This document shows positions 8,478 to 16,752 of a stretch of DNA of 64,000 nucleotides, piece after piece. The stretch is from Sphingomonas endophytica (GTDB taxonomy: Bacteria; Pseudomonadota; Alphaproteobacteria; Sphingomonadales; Sphingomonadaceae). A program made the position numbers and the translations under genes. The notes under the pieces are model-generated. The model saw nothing but the letters and a program-made list of their open reading frames with translations, had not been told where the DNA came from and made no database searches. Every line of letters begins with the position of its first letter. Position 1 is the first letter of the stretch. The stretch is taken from contig NZ_JACIJN010000002.1 in assembly GCF_014199415.1 (NCBI RefSeq), positions 62,001-126,000 of the forward strand, given 5' to 3'.

Positions 8478-9338
8478 ATGAAGAAGATTCTTTCGCTTGC
8501 GACGGCGGCGCTATTGATTCCAACGACGGCATCCGCGGCAACGATCTTCGGAGTCGACGAAACCAATCAGCTCGTCACCTTCGACAGCACGAAGCCCGGC
8601 GCGTTCACCTCGTCAATCAAGATCACCGGCACCAACAGCAGCATTGCGGCGCTCGACTTTCGTCCGCTCAACGGCACGCTCTACGGTCTTGGCACCGACC
8701 GGATCGTCTATACCATCAACACGCTGACCGGCGCGGCGACGGCCGCCAGTTCGGTGCTCGGGATCGACGGGACCGTCTTCGGTTTCGACTTCAACCCGAC
8801 CATCGATCGCGTGCGGATCGTCAGTAACGCCAAGAACAATTACGTCTACAATCCGAACGACGGCGCGCTGACCGGCGCGCCGACCACCAGCACGCTCGGC
8901 TATGCCGCGGGCGACGCGAACGCCGGCCGCGATCCGGGCGTCAGCGCGGCGGCCTATACCGATTCGAGCTTCGGTGCGCCGGGAACCTCGACGCAGCTCT
9001 ATGTCATCGACACCGACCTCGACGTGCTCGCCAAGCAGAACAACAACGGCGGCGTGTTGACCACGGTCGGCGCGCTGGGGCTCGATCTTGGCTCGCGCAC
9101 CAGCTTCGACATCGCGGGTGACGAGGCGTTCGTGTTCAACGGTACCTCGTTGTACAACGTCAATCTCGCGACGGGTGCGCTGTCGTCGCTGGGCGAGACC
9201 CCGCGCCAGCTGTTCGGGATCGCGGTCGCGCCGGTGCCCGAGCCGGCGACCTGGGCGATGATGATCCTCGGCTTCGGGGTGGTCGGTTATTCGATGCGCC
9301 GCCGCAAGACCGGCGTCCGCTTCCATCAGGCGATCTGA
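8478..9338 (+). CDS. DUF4394 protein with PEP-CTERM (PEPxxWAMM) sorting tail
   Basis: This 286-residue exported protein has a signal peptide ending ASA and a propeller-like DUF4394 body: LVTFDSTKPG, LDFRPLNGTLYGLG, FGFDFNPTIDRVRIVS. From residue 253 it has the tail VPEPATWAMMILGFG, a hydrophobic helix and RRRK. That tail is a PEP-CTERM signal of the WAMM subtype typical of Sphingomonadales, which is cleaved by exosortase for surface export. No exosortase gene is in the window. A ribosome site (AGGGAG) precedes the ATG. Function of DUF4394 is unknown. Confidence 0.9.
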   Translation: MKKILSLATAALLIPTTASAATIFGVDETNQLVTFDSTKPGAFTSSIKITGTNSSIAALDFRPLNGTLYGLGTDRIVYTINTLTGAATAASSVLGIDGTVFGFDFNPTIDRVRIVSNAKNNYVYNPNDGALTGAPTTSTLGYAAGDANAGRDPGVSAAAYTDSSFGAPGTSTQLYVIDTDLDVLAKQNNNGGVLTTVGALGLDLGSRTSFDIAGDEAFVFNGTSLYNVNLATGALSSLGETPRQLFGIAVAPVPEPATWAMMILGFGVVGYSMRRRKTGVRFHQAI

Positions 9339-9346
9339 CCCGTCCG

Positions 9347-9389
9347 GCCGGCGGGGGGGGGGGCGATCGCGCAGCTGCCCCCCGCCGGC
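9347..9389 (+). terminator. GC-rich hairpin containing an 11-base G run
   Basis: GCCGGCGGGGGG (9347-9358) pairs perfectly with CCCCCCGCCGGC (9378-9389) across a 19-base loop, right after the PEP-CTERM gene. No T tract follows, so it may be a weak or Rho-assisted terminator or a transcript-stabilising hairpin. The G homopolymer spans 9353-9363. Confidence 0.45.
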
Positions 9390-9517
9390 ACGACCCGCGC
9401 GCGGTTCCGGCGACATGACGGATACGCGCGCCGGATCGGACGTTCAGAGCCGGTCCGCTGCCGTTTGGCAGGCAGACGATCGCGCTGGTCGTGCTACCGT
9501 GACAGCGAGGAGGTGGC

Positions 9518-10453
9518 ATGAAGAACAACAACTTATCGGGGCTTGTCGCATTGGGCGCGTTCATCGCGGCCCCGGCGATGGCGCAGGATCGCGGGTCCAG
9601 CGATCGACCGTCGCTGCAGCGCGCCAGCTTCGACGGGGGCAGCGCGATCTCGCCGTCTAGCGCGACCGCGACCGTGTCGGCGAGCAGCGTTCCGCAGGCG
9701 ATGGAGCGGCTCGACGGCGGCGACACGAGCGTCGATCTGTCGCTGGGCTCACTGTACGGTGCCGGCAAGTTCGGCACCGGCTCCACCACCACCATCTGGA
9801 GCTCGGCGGTCAGCGCGCGGGTGCACGTCGACAGGCTGACGCTGTCGGCCTCCCTGCCGTGGATGCAGATCCGCAGCCGCTCGACGATCTTCACCGGGAT
9901 CGATGCGACGCCGGTGCTGGTCGCGCCCAATACATCGGCCGTGAAGCGGACGGCGGAAGGGTTCGGCGACCTGACGCTCGGGGCTGCCTATACGATCGCG
10001 CCGGCCGGCGCGCCGGTCGAGGTCGAGCTGTCGGGGCGCGCCAAGATCAACACCGCGAGCCGCAGCAGCGGCCTTTCCAGCGGCGAGAACGATTATGCGG
10101 TCGGCGCGGACGTCTCGCTGCCGTTGGGCAAGGTGACCCCCTTTGCGTCGTTCACCTATCGTTTCCTCGGCGACACCGAGGCCTTCGTGCTTCGGGACGG
10201 ACCGGCCGCCTCGACGGGGGCGTCGGTGGCGCTGGGGCGCGAGGCGTTCCTCGTCGCCTCCTACCATTATTCGAGCGCGGCGACCCGACAGGTGTCTGCG
10301 GCGCACGAACTGTTCGCGGGCGCGTCGCAGCGGATCGCGGGAACGCCCTTTCGCCTGACCGGCTTCGTCACCACCGGCCTGTCGCGCGGGGCCGCCGCGA
10401 TCTCGGGCGGCGCCGCGCTGTCGATCGGGCTCGGTTCACCCGCCGGCCTGTGA
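9518..10453 (+). CDS. Predicted outer-membrane beta-barrel protein
   Basis: A 311-residue protein has a signal peptide ending PAMAQ, a Ser/Ala-rich stretch and then regularly alternating amphipathic strands: LTLSASLPWMQIRS, FGDLTLGAAYTI, VEVELSGRAKI, VTPFASFTYRFLG and AFLVASYHYSSA. This is the look of a transporter-type outer-membrane barrel of unknown cargo. GAGGAGG precedes the ATG. It lies 34 bases upstream of the phosphatase gene and may share its transcript. No specific family is recognised. Confidence 0.7.
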   Translation: MKNNNLSGLVALGAFIAAPAMAQDRGSSDRPSLQRASFDGGSAISPSSATATVSASSVPQAMERLDGGDTSVDLSLGSLYGAGKFGTGSTTTIWSSAVSARVHVDRLTLSASLPWMQIRSRSTIFTGIDATPVLVAPNTSAVKRTAEGFGDLTLGAAYTIAPAGAPVEVELSGRAKINTASRSSGLSSGENDYAVGADVSLPLGKVTPFASFTYRFLGDTEAFVLRDGPAASTGASVALGREAFLVASYHYSSAATRQVSAAHELFAGASQRIAGTPFRLTGFVTTGLSRGAAAISGGAALSIGLGSPAGL

Positions 10454-10487
10454 TGCGCGCCGGCGACGCGCAGCGCGGCTGACCGCC

Positions 10488-11270
10488 ATGCCCGAGGCCC
10501 TTTCCTCCGACGGGATCGAGCGGATCTATGCGATCGGCGACGTCCACGGTCGACTCGACCTGTTCGCGGCGTTGATCGCGCGGATCGGGCGCGATCAGAA
10601 AGACCGACCGGCGGGCGCGACGAAGATCATCCTGCTGGGCGACATTATCGATCGCGGCGCCGATGGCGCGGAGATGGTGCGGGGCTGCATGAGGCTGACC
10701 GCGGCGAGCGATCGCTTCATGGTCCTGAAGGGCAATCACGAGGAAATGATGGTGCAGGCGCTGGGCGGCGACCTGAAGACCTATCATGCGTGGCTGGCGT
10801 TCGGCGGGCGAGAGACGCTGCTCGGCTGGGGCGTCGATCCGGCGGCGCTCGCCGCGGATGCCACGAAGGCCGACCTGCGGCAGGCGGCGCGGACGGTCGG
10901 GGCGGAGGTGCTGGCGTGGCTGGACGCGCTGCCGCTCTATCACGAGCAGGACGGTTTCCTGTTCGTCCATGCCGGGATCCGGCCCGCAATCCCGCTCCGG
11001 CAACAAGATGCCGCCGATATGCTTTGGATCACCGACGATTTCCTCGAGTCTGAACTGGATCATGGCATGACGGTGGTGCACGGGCATTCGATCACCGACG
11101 GGCCGGTCGTGCGGCCCAACCGGATCGGCATCGACACCGGCGCCTTTCGCACCGGCCGGCTCACCGCGGTCGGCATCGAACGCGGCGACTTCTGGTTCGT
11201 GGACACGGACACGGACACGGACACGGACGCGGGCGACGCCGCACCGCCGCCGACATCGGGTGAACGGTGA
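10488..11270 (+). CDS. PPP-family metallophosphoesterase (Ser/Thr phosphatase- or ApaH-like)
   Basis: A 260-residue cytoplasmic enzyme carries the three PPP metal motifs: GDVHG (17-21), GDIIDRG (51-57) and GNHEE (82-86). Later HAGIRP and HGHS supply the remaining His ligands. Such proteins dephosphorylate phosphoproteins or cleave dinucleoside polyphosphates; sequence alone does not decide which. The C-terminus carries an unusual DTDTDTDTD acidic repeat from a hexanucleotide tandem repeat. The stop TGA overlaps the ATG of the next gene by one base, so the two are translationally coupled. Confidence 0.88.
   Translation: MPEALSSDGIERIYAIGDVHGRLDLFAALIARIGRDQKDRPAGATKIILLGDIIDRGADGAEMVRGCMRLTAASDRFMVLKGNHEEMMVQALGGDLKTYHAWLAFGGRETLLGWGVDPAALAADATKADLRQAARTVGAEVLAWLDALPLYHEQDGFLFVHAGIRPAIPLRQQDAADMLWITDDFLESELDHGMTVVHGHSITDGPVVRPNRIGIDTGAFRTGRLTAVGIERGDFWFVDTDTDTDTDAGDAAPPPTSGER
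11202..11231. repeat. Hexanucleotide tandem repeat (GACACG x4 + GACGCG)
   Basis: In-frame repeat encoding Asp-Thr units at the C-terminal end of the phosphatase. Length variation would lengthen or shorten the acidic tail without a frameshift. Confidence 0.85.
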
Positions 11271-11959
11271 TGGAGCGGCTACGCGCCTTCGACGATGAGC
11301 GGCTCGACGCCGATCTGGCGGCGATCCTGCACTGGCGCGACGGCGGGGAGACGCCGTCGATCGCGCGCCGCCGCACGCGGCGGCGGGATGCCATCGCGAG
11401 GGCGCTCCGGTCGCCCGCCGGTTCGGCGACGATCGGCGTATCCGTCTTCCTCGCGATGCTCGGGACGACCGGCTTCCTGATGTACCATCCGCGCGGCGGT
11501 CCGGTGGTCGAAGCGACGCCCGATCCGGCGGCGCTGGCAAACACGCCCGCCCCCGCTCTTCCGGCAGCCGCGCCAGCGCTCGGCGACGTCGCCGCGGCGG
11601 TCGTCCCGGCGACGATCCCGCGCCGCGCGGTGGCCGAGCGGCACGATGGCCGGCACGGCCGTCCGGCGCTGCGCGCGCCTTCGCGGACACGCCCTAGCGC
11701 GCCGCCGATCACCCTTGCCGAAGCGGAGCGCACGGTCGGCGCGCCGGTGGTCCTGAACGACGTGCCGCGGCCCGACCTGCGGCGTGCGACCGATCTGGCG
11801 CAGAACGCGCCGGCGTCGCCGCGTGCGCCCGTCGAAACCGCTGCGGTGGTCGTCGACGAGACGCCGGCCATCAACGATGACGCCGCGGCGGAAGGTCGGT
11901 CGGCGCGGGTGCGGCGCAACAGTGTCGCGGCGATCCGCGCGCTCCGCCGCCAATGGTAG
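11270..11959 (+). CDS. Hypothetical single-pass membrane protein coupled to the phosphatase
   Basis: A 229-residue protein with a charged cytoplasmic N-terminus, an Arg-rich stretch (RRRTRRRD), one hydrophobic segment (IGVSVFLAMLGTTGFLMY, about 55-72) and a long Ala/Pro/Arg-rich disordered tail. I know no family for it. Start coupling to the phosphatase (TGATG overlap) suggests a shared role, perhaps as membrane partner or substrate; this is inference only. Confidence 0.7.
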   Translation: MERLRAFDDERLDADLAAILHWRDGGETPSIARRRTRRRDAIARALRSPAGSATIGVSVFLAMLGTTGFLMYHPRGGPVVEATPDPAALANTPAPALPAAAPALGDVAAAVVPATIPRRAVAERHDGRHGRPALRAPSRTRPSAPPITLAEAERTVGAPVVLNDVPRPDLRRATDLAQNAPASPRAPVETAAVVVDETPAINDDAAAEGRSARVRRNSVAAIRALRRQW

Positions 11960-11968
11960 CTGCGTCGG

Positions 11969-12334
11969 CTAGGCGTCGTAATAGTTGGAGAAGCCGACCT
12001 TGCGGCGCCGGGTCCAGGTCTTGCGCGCCCAGAGCGACAGGATGACCCCGATCGAGGGGGCGATCGACAACAAGAGGTTGGGGGTGGTCGGCGCCATGGC
12101 GACGGCGATGCCGCACGAAAGCGCGGTCGCAGCAGTATAGAAGAAGCACGCGACCATCACGCGGCTTCTTCTGACGCGCTCATAGGCGGGGAAGGGCAGG
12201 ACCACGAGCAGCGCCAGCACGCCAAAGCACATCGGAACAAGAGCGGCGGCCGGCAAACCGCCGAGATAGGCAGGCACACTGACGACGATCGCGATGGCGA
12301 CCGCCATCAGGCAGAATATTCGTAGCAATCCCAT
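11969..12334 (-). CDS. Hypothetical four-helix membrane protein
   Basis: A 121-residue protein with four hydrophobic segments (about 5-22, 28-48, 58-78 and 85-101) and a basic C-terminal tail (ARKTWTRRRKVGFSNYYDA). It is convergent with the preceding hypothetical gene, with only nine bases between the stops. No conserved domain is recognised. Confidence 0.65.
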   Translation of the reverse strand: MGLLRIFCLMAVAIAIVVSVPAYLGGLPAAALVPMCFGVLALLVVLPFPAYERVRRSRVMVACFFYTAATALSCGIAVAMAPTTPNLLLSIAPSIGVILSLWARKTWTRRRKVGFSNYYDA

Positions 12335-12748
12335 CGATTATTTCCCTGCGCATCCGGCCGATTGCTCATTAACGATTGTTCCGCATCCTTCCAGCCCGGC
12401 GTGCGCGCCTCTTGTAGCCCGGGGTGGCGATCGCCATCGCCCTTCCACGTCCGCACCCCGGCGCGTCGCACCGTCCCGCAACGGCGACCGGCCCGCCGGT
12501 CAGCATCGCTTGCCCTCGCGTGTCGTCCGGCGCCTGGAACGCTTTGATTCGGAAACGTTGCGCAGGTTCGGTTTGTTCATGGCGGCGGCAGCGCGGGGAT
12601 GCGGGTCACGCGGCTTGGGGCGGGATCGTCGCCGCGGCGAGATGTCGGCGTGACGCCATGATCCCAGTCGAGAAGGAAGGCCGCCATGCGCTTGCCCGCG
12701 CGGCAGGCAAGCCGCTGCGCGACGCGATCAACCGGAAGGGCGGGGAAA
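12335..12748. other. Noncoding stretch between a membrane protein gene and tRNA-Phe
   Basis: About 410 bases with no convincing gene. It contains the upstream region of the minus-strand membrane protein. A GGAAC...CGTT pair at 12536-12559 has a 15-base spacer, one base short of the usual EcfG spacing. Short plus-strand ORFs run into the tRNA antisense and are not supported. Confidence 0.5.
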
Positions 12749-12824
12749 TGGTGCCCAAGGGCGGGATCGAACCACCGACACTGCGATTTTCAGTCGCATG
12801 CTCTACCAACTGAGCTACTTGGGC
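12749..12824 (-). tRNA. tRNA-Phe (anticodon GAA)
   Basis: The complement folds as a standard 76-base tRNA with encoded CCA. The acceptor is GCCCAAG/CTTGGGC, the anticodon loop CTGAAAA gives anticodon GAA, and the T loop is TTCGATC. It follows yacG on the same strand. Confidence 0.97.
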
Positions 12825-12854
12825 GCACCGCTTTTCAGCGGCGAGGCGCGTCCC

Positions 12855-13022
12855 CTAATCGGTGTCGGAGCGGCTGTCCAGCGATTCCGTGTCGATTGTT
12901 TCGCCGGGCAGGCGATAGCCTTCGCCGAGCCATTGCAACAGGTCACGGTCCTTGCACCCGCGGCTGCAGAACGGGGCGTGGGCGGGCACCGCAGGCGCGG
13001 TGCAGATCGGGCAGCGGGACAT
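12855..13022 (-). CDS. yacG: DNA gyrase inhibitor YacG (zinc ribbon)
   Basis: A 55-residue protein with four zinc ligands in the YacG pattern: Cys4-Pro-Ile-Cys7 and Cys19-Ser-Arg-Gly-Cys23, followed by KDRDLLQWLGEGYRLPG, the family core. YacG binds GyrB and inhibits gyrase. Two ATGs are possible. The one at 13028 overlaps the upstream stop (ATGA), but the GGAGG ribosome site sits only one base from it and seven bases from the ATG at 13022, so 13022 is preferred. It is the last protein gene of the infA-maf-RNase-yacG group. Confidence 0.93.
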   Translation of the reverse strand: MSRCPICTAPAVPAHAPFCSRGCKDRDLLQWLGEGYRLPGETIDTESLDSRSDTD

Positions 13023-13024
13023 GC

Positions 13025-13951
13025 TCATCCCTCCAATATGGGGGTGCGGCCGGTGCGGCGCACCAGCGCTTCGATCCAGTCGGGGCGGGACTCGAGGCGC
13101 GCGCGCACCCCGGCATTCAGGCGGAGCGCAAGGGGGGCGTTTGCGGGTACGCGCTCGAGCTGGCGCAGCGCGGCGCGCGCGGCGGTGCCCACGGGATCGT
13201 CGCGGACGCGCTCGGGCAGCGCAGCGCGGGGGCGCGGGCGAACGATCTGGAGGAAGCCGAAGCCGTTGACCGCGGTGCGCTCGAACGGCGGCGGCAACGC
13301 CGCGTCGAGCGCGGCGGCGACCTCCTGACGGAGCGCCTTGCCCGCGATGCTCGGAAAGTCGATGCCGATCGACCCGCCGATCGCGTGGCGGCGGATCGCC
13401 AGCGCGACAGCGGTGGCGGCGCGTACCGCGAGCTGGTCAAGCGGACCGTCGCCGTCGACGTCGAACAGCGTCATCGCCGGGGTCGGGGTCATGCGCAGCA
13501 CGCCGCCCGCAAAGGCGATCTCGCCGGTCCGTGCTTCCTCGATCACCTCCGACCAGCCGGCGGCTTCGAGCGCGTCAAGCTGATGTGGGTGCAGCGTACG
13601 GACCGGGTAGGTCGTGGCGGTGATGCGCGCGAGCAGGTCGGGACCGGGTCCGGGGGCGGCATCGGTGACGCGTGCGCGGGGGCGCTTGGCGCGGCCGGGT
13701 TCGGGGATGGCCTCGCGGGTCACCTCGATCGTGGTCAGCGCGCCGAGGGTAACACCCGGTGTCGCGCGGTCGAGCATCACCTCCTGCCCGTCATCGAGCG
13801 TCGCGACCAGCTTCTCGGTCAGCCGCGCCCGCGCGACGGTGCCGACGCGCAGGGTCTCGGGCAGTTCGATACGCGCGGCGAGGATGCGGTCGCCGGCGAC
13901 CAGCGCGGCGCGCGCCTCGCCGATCCCGTCTTCATACAGCCATTCAGCCAA
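13025..13951 (-). CDS. Ribonuclease E/G-like protein
   Basis: This 308-residue protein resembles a shortened RNase G. The DNase-I-like catalytic region has the two acidic motifs, TLFDVDGDG and IGIDF, which match the catalytic Asp positions of RNase E/G. It lacks the zinc-link and C-terminal parts, and the S1 region is reduced. The start is TTG, overlapping the maf stop by eight bases, so it is probably coupled. Its position between maf and yacG is one I associate with alphaproteobacteria. It probably acts in rRNA or mRNA processing, but activity is unproven given the truncation. Confidence 0.8.
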   Translation of the reverse strand: MAEWLYEDGIGEARAALVAGDRILAARIELPETLRVGTVARARLTEKLVATLDDGQEVMLDRATPGVTLGALTTIEVTREAIPEPGRAKRPRARVTDAAPGPGPDLLARITATTYPVRTLHPHQLDALEAAGWSEVIEEARTGEIAFAGGVLRMTPTPAMTLFDVDGDGPLDQLAVRAATAVALAIRRHAIGGSIGIDFPSIAGKALRQEVAAALDAALPPPFERTAVNGFGFLQIVRPRPRAALPERVRDDPVGTAARAALRQLERVPANAPLALRLNAGVRARLESRPDWIEALVRRTGRTPILEG

Positions 13952-14516
13952 AGGCGACGCCGCTGGCCGCGAGCAAGGCGCGGGTCTCGAACAACGGAAG
14001 CCCGATCACGCCCGAATGGCTGCCATGGAGGAAGCGCACGAACGCCTCGGCGCGGCCCTGGATCGCATAGCCGCCGGCCTTGCCCAACCCCTCGCCGCAC
14101 GCGACATAAGCGTCGATCTCGGCAGGGGAGAGCGGCTTGAAGGCGACGATCGTGTCGGCGAGCCGGACACGCTCGGTGCCGTCGGGCGCGATCGCGCAGA
14201 CCGCCGACAGTGCGTGGTGACGGCGGCCGGAGAGCAGGCCGAGCAGTTCGCGCTGGATCGCCTCGTCGGTGGCGGGGGGCAGGATCCGGCGGCCGAGCGC
14301 GATCGTCGTGTCGCCGGCCAGCACCGCCTCGTCCGGCGCGCGCGGGACCGCACGCGCCTTCTCGACGGCAAGCCGCAGCGCATAGGCGCGCGGCAGTTCG
14401 CGCGGGTGCGGCGTCTCGTCGATCGCGGGCGCGACGATCCGGTCGGGCACGACGCCGATCCGCGCGAGCAGGTCGCGGCGGCGCGGCGAGGAGGAGGCGA
14501 GGACGAGACGGGTCAT
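13944..14516 (-). CDS. Maf family nucleotide pyrophosphatase
   Basis: A 190-residue enzyme with the Maf signature LASSSPRRRDLL near the N-terminus, the ETPHPRELP segment, a GDTTIALG catalytic Asp motif and KAGGYAIQG. Maf proteins hydrolyse non-canonical or canonical NTPs to NMPs (house-cleaning). The ATG at 14516 is chosen because the LVLASSSPRR motif must sit at the N-terminus. It lies 34 bases behind infA. Confidence 0.93.
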   Translation of the reverse strand: MTRLVLASSSPRRRDLLARIGVVPDRIVAPAIDETPHPRELPRAYALRLAVEKARAVPRAPDEAVLAGDTTIALGRRILPPATDEAIQRELLGLLSGRRHHALSAVCAIAPDGTERVRLADTIVAFKPLSPAEIDAYVACGEGLGKAGGYAIQGRAEAFVRFLHGSHSGVIGLPLFETRALLAASGVAFG

Positions 14517-14550
14517 GATCGCACGCCCGTCTGCAGGCGCGAGGATAGGA

Positions 14551-14796
14551 TCAGGACGGGCCGGGACCACCGCGACCCGGCATGAAGCGGTAGGTGATCC
14601 GCCCCTTGGTCAGATCATAGGGGGTCAGTTCCACCAGGACTTCGTCGCCCACCAGCACGCGGATGCGGTTCTTGCGCATCTTGCCGGCGGTGTGACCGAG
14701 GATTTCGTGATCGTTCTCGAGCCGGACGCGGAACATCGCATTGGGGAGCAGCTCCACCACCTGCCCGCGCATCTCGAGGAGTTCTTCTTTCGCCAA
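14551..14796 (-). CDS. infA: Translation initiation factor IF-1
   Basis: An 81-residue S1/OB-fold protein beginning [19 protein letters not shown], with [13 protein letters not shown] and [10 protein letters not shown], near-invariant in IF-1. It binds the ribosomal A site during initiation. The tail GRGGPGPS adds a few residues beyond the usual length of about 72. It heads the housekeeping group on this strand. Confidence 0.97.
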   Translation of the reverse strand: MAKEELLEMRGQVVELLPNAMFRVRLENDHEILGHTAGKMRKNRIRVLVGDEVLVELTPYDLTKGRITYRFMPGRGGPGPS

Positions 14797-15067
14797 ACGG
14801 GGTCTCTTTCGCGTTGAGTGCGCGCGGCCTTAGCCGAGAAGACGAAAAAAGGAAAGGCGCGCGAAGGAGGGCGCCGCAACGGCGCCCGCGTTGCCGGAGA
14901 CATAGGTGGCGCGGGGCGGAGGCGCAAGGGTGAGGTGGGACGGCGGGCGTGCGGAGGCGAGTGTCCGCTGCCACTTTTCGCGTCGCCCCCGACGCGATCC
15001 GGCGTCCCGCTTCCTCTTGATGGCCGGCGAAGAAGCGGCTGCCGGATCACACCCGGAGCGAGACGGG

Positions 15068-15442
15068 TCAGCGGCTGTCGAGAAGCGTCGTCAGTTCGCG
15101 CGAGAGGCTTTCGAAGCGATAGGGTTTGGCGAGGAAGCGGCCGTCGTCCGGAATGTCGGCACGCGACGGACGCGTGTCGCCCGAGGTGAGCAAAATGCGG
15201 ATTCCCGGCCAGCGTTCGTGGACGACCTCTGCCAGTTTCAAGCCGTCCATTGAACCCGGCATCCGGATGTCGGTGAACAGCACCTCGACATTGTCGGCCT
15301 CTTCGAGCACCGCCAGCGCCTCATCGGCGCTCGCCGCCTCTATGACCGAATAGCCCGCCTCTTCCAGCGCGTCCGCGCCGATCATCCGAACGAACAACTC
15401 GTCCTCGACGATCAAGACCGTGGTGGGAGATGCTCTGGTCAT
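15068..15442 (-). CDS. Single-domain response regulator (CheY-like)
   Basis: A 124-residue receiver with acidic pocket VEDE (13-16 region), phospho-acceptor Asp58 in LFTDIRMPG, Thr/Ser in LLTSGD and Lys in FLAKPY. No output domain follows. The GMDGLK/SGDTRP style matches receivers that work with HWE or hybrid kinases in alphaproteobacteria. It is an orphan, with no kinase adjacent. Confidence 0.92.
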   Translation of the reverse strand: MTRASPTTVLIVEDELFVRMIGADALEEAGYSVIEAASADEALAVLEEADNVEVLFTDIRMPGSMDGLKLAEVVHERWPGIRILLTSGDTRPSRADIPDDGRFLAKPYRFESLSRELTTLLDSR

Positions 15443-15520
15443 GGAATTATCACACAGCGCTCTTCGGACAAAACGGCACGGCCCCTGCTGGTTATCGACC
15501 GAGTCATCCCTGCTCTCCGC

Positions 15521-16528
15521 CTATTGGTCAATCCGGCGTTGACCCAAAAAGGCCAGCGCGGCGAGCCCCAGCGCCGCCCCGGCGGCGGTGGCGGTGGCGA
15601 GCGGGTGGCGACCGGCGGTCTCGTAGACGCTGATGCGGCGGCCATGCTGGTCGCGCGAACGTTCGGCGCCGTTGTCGACCGGTGCGGCGAGATTGTCGTG
15701 GCGGCTGGGCGCGCGCTTCGGATCGCGCAGCCACGGCAGCAACGTCGGGCCGAGCCGGTCGAGCAGCCCCGGAAAATGCTGCGCGGCCAGCACCTGCAAG
15801 CGGCCAGTGCCGCCGACCGTCACGTCGCGGCGACGATGCTGCGCGGCGTCGAGGATCGCCTCGGCGACCAGCTCGGGAGCATAGACCGGCGGCGGGAGCA
15901 GCGCCGCGCCGTCGAGATGGTTGGCGGCATGGTCGGCGATCGGCGTGTCGATCCCCGCCGGCTTGATGAGCGTCACCGAGATCGGCAGGCGATCGGCGTT
16001 GATCTCGATCCGCAGCGAGTCGACATAGCCTTTCACGGCATGTTTGCTCGCCGCATAGGCGCCCATGCCGGGGCTGGGGATGTCGGAGACGATCGAGCCG
16101 ATCGTGATGAGCGCCCCACCGGCGCGTTGCAGATGCTCGACCGCGGTCAGACAGCCGTGGACCGCGCCGAAATAGTTGGTGCGGAGCAATTGCTCATGCT
16201 CCGCCATCGGCGTGTCGAGCAATTTGCCGTAAATCGCGACGCCCGCGTCGTTGACCCAGGTGTCGATGCGGCCGAAGCGCTCGACCGCCTTGCTCGCGGC
16301 GCGCTGGACGTCGCGCAGATCGCCGACGTCGGCGATCGCGAACTCGGCGTGACCACCGGCCTCGGTTATCTCGCGGACGATCTGGACGAGCGCGTCGCCA
16401 TCGCGCGACACCAGCACCACGCGCGCGCCGCGCTTCGCGGCGAGCCGCGCGGTGACGAGCCCGATCCCGGAACTGGCGCCGGTGATGAGAATGACCTGCT
16501 CGGCGAGCGGTTTGAGCGTCGGAGTCAT
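15521..16528 (-). CDS. Short-chain dehydrogenase with C-terminal membrane helix
   Basis: A 335-residue SDR with nucleotide motif TGASSGIG (17-24), a variant NDAG in place of NNAG, and catalytic Ser (ITIGSIVS) and YAASK. After the Rossmann core come about 80 extra residues: a polar linker and a final hydrophobic segment (ATAAGAALGLAALAFLG), likely a membrane anchor. This long, tail-anchored layout is shared by a group of bacterial SDRs of unknown substrate. Confidence 0.87.
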   Translation of the reverse strand: MTPTLKPLAEQVILITGASSGIGLVTARLAAKRGARVVLVSRDGDALVQIVREITEAGGHAEFAIADVGDLRDVQRAASKAVERFGRIDTWVNDAGVAIYGKLLDTPMAEHEQLLRTNYFGAVHGCLTAVEHLQRAGGALITIGSIVSDIPSPGMGAYAASKHAVKGYVDSLRIEINADRLPISVTLIKPAGIDTPIADHAANHLDGAALLPPPVYAPELVAEAILDAAQHRRRDVTVGGTGRLQVLAAQHFPGLLDRLGPTLLPWLRDPKRAPSRHDNLAAPVDNGAERSRDQHGRRISVYETAGRHPLATATAAGAALGLAALAFLGQRRIDQ

Positions 16529-16677
16529 CGCGCGCGCTCCGTCGCGGGCGTCGGGCGCAGAGGTGCGTAGCGCAGACCGGCCATGTTAAGTCTTTCCATT
16601 ATATCGCGAACCTTGTCTCTTTAACCCACCGTGTCGCCATCGGTTCACCCCCGCTAACATTTCGAAGGAGACTGGCG

Positions 16678-16752
16678 GTGATTGCCCGTGCGCGCCGCGC
16701 GTGCTGGAAGGGGCGGCGAAGGAGACCGGAATGCGGACGATCGGGGCGATGA
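16678..16752 (+). CDS. Possible 24-residue Arg-rich leader ORF
   Basis: A GTG at 16678 has a GAAGGAG site seven bases upstream. The frame encodes a strongly basic peptide with two Cys and one Trp, and ends 22 bases inside the following peptidase gene. The same GAAGGAGAC box is repeated before the peptidase start. It might be a translational leader or simply the remnant of a duplicated ribosome site. Confidence 0.2.
   Translation: MIARARRACWKGRRRRPECGRSGR

Noticed and set aside
12536..12559. GGAAC...CGTT as an EcfG promoter
   Set aside because: The spacer is 15 bases rather than 16-17, and no supported gene follows.
12658..12813. A plus-strand ORF before and across the tRNA-Phe
   Set aside because: It reads through the antisense of the tRNA and has no recognised domain.
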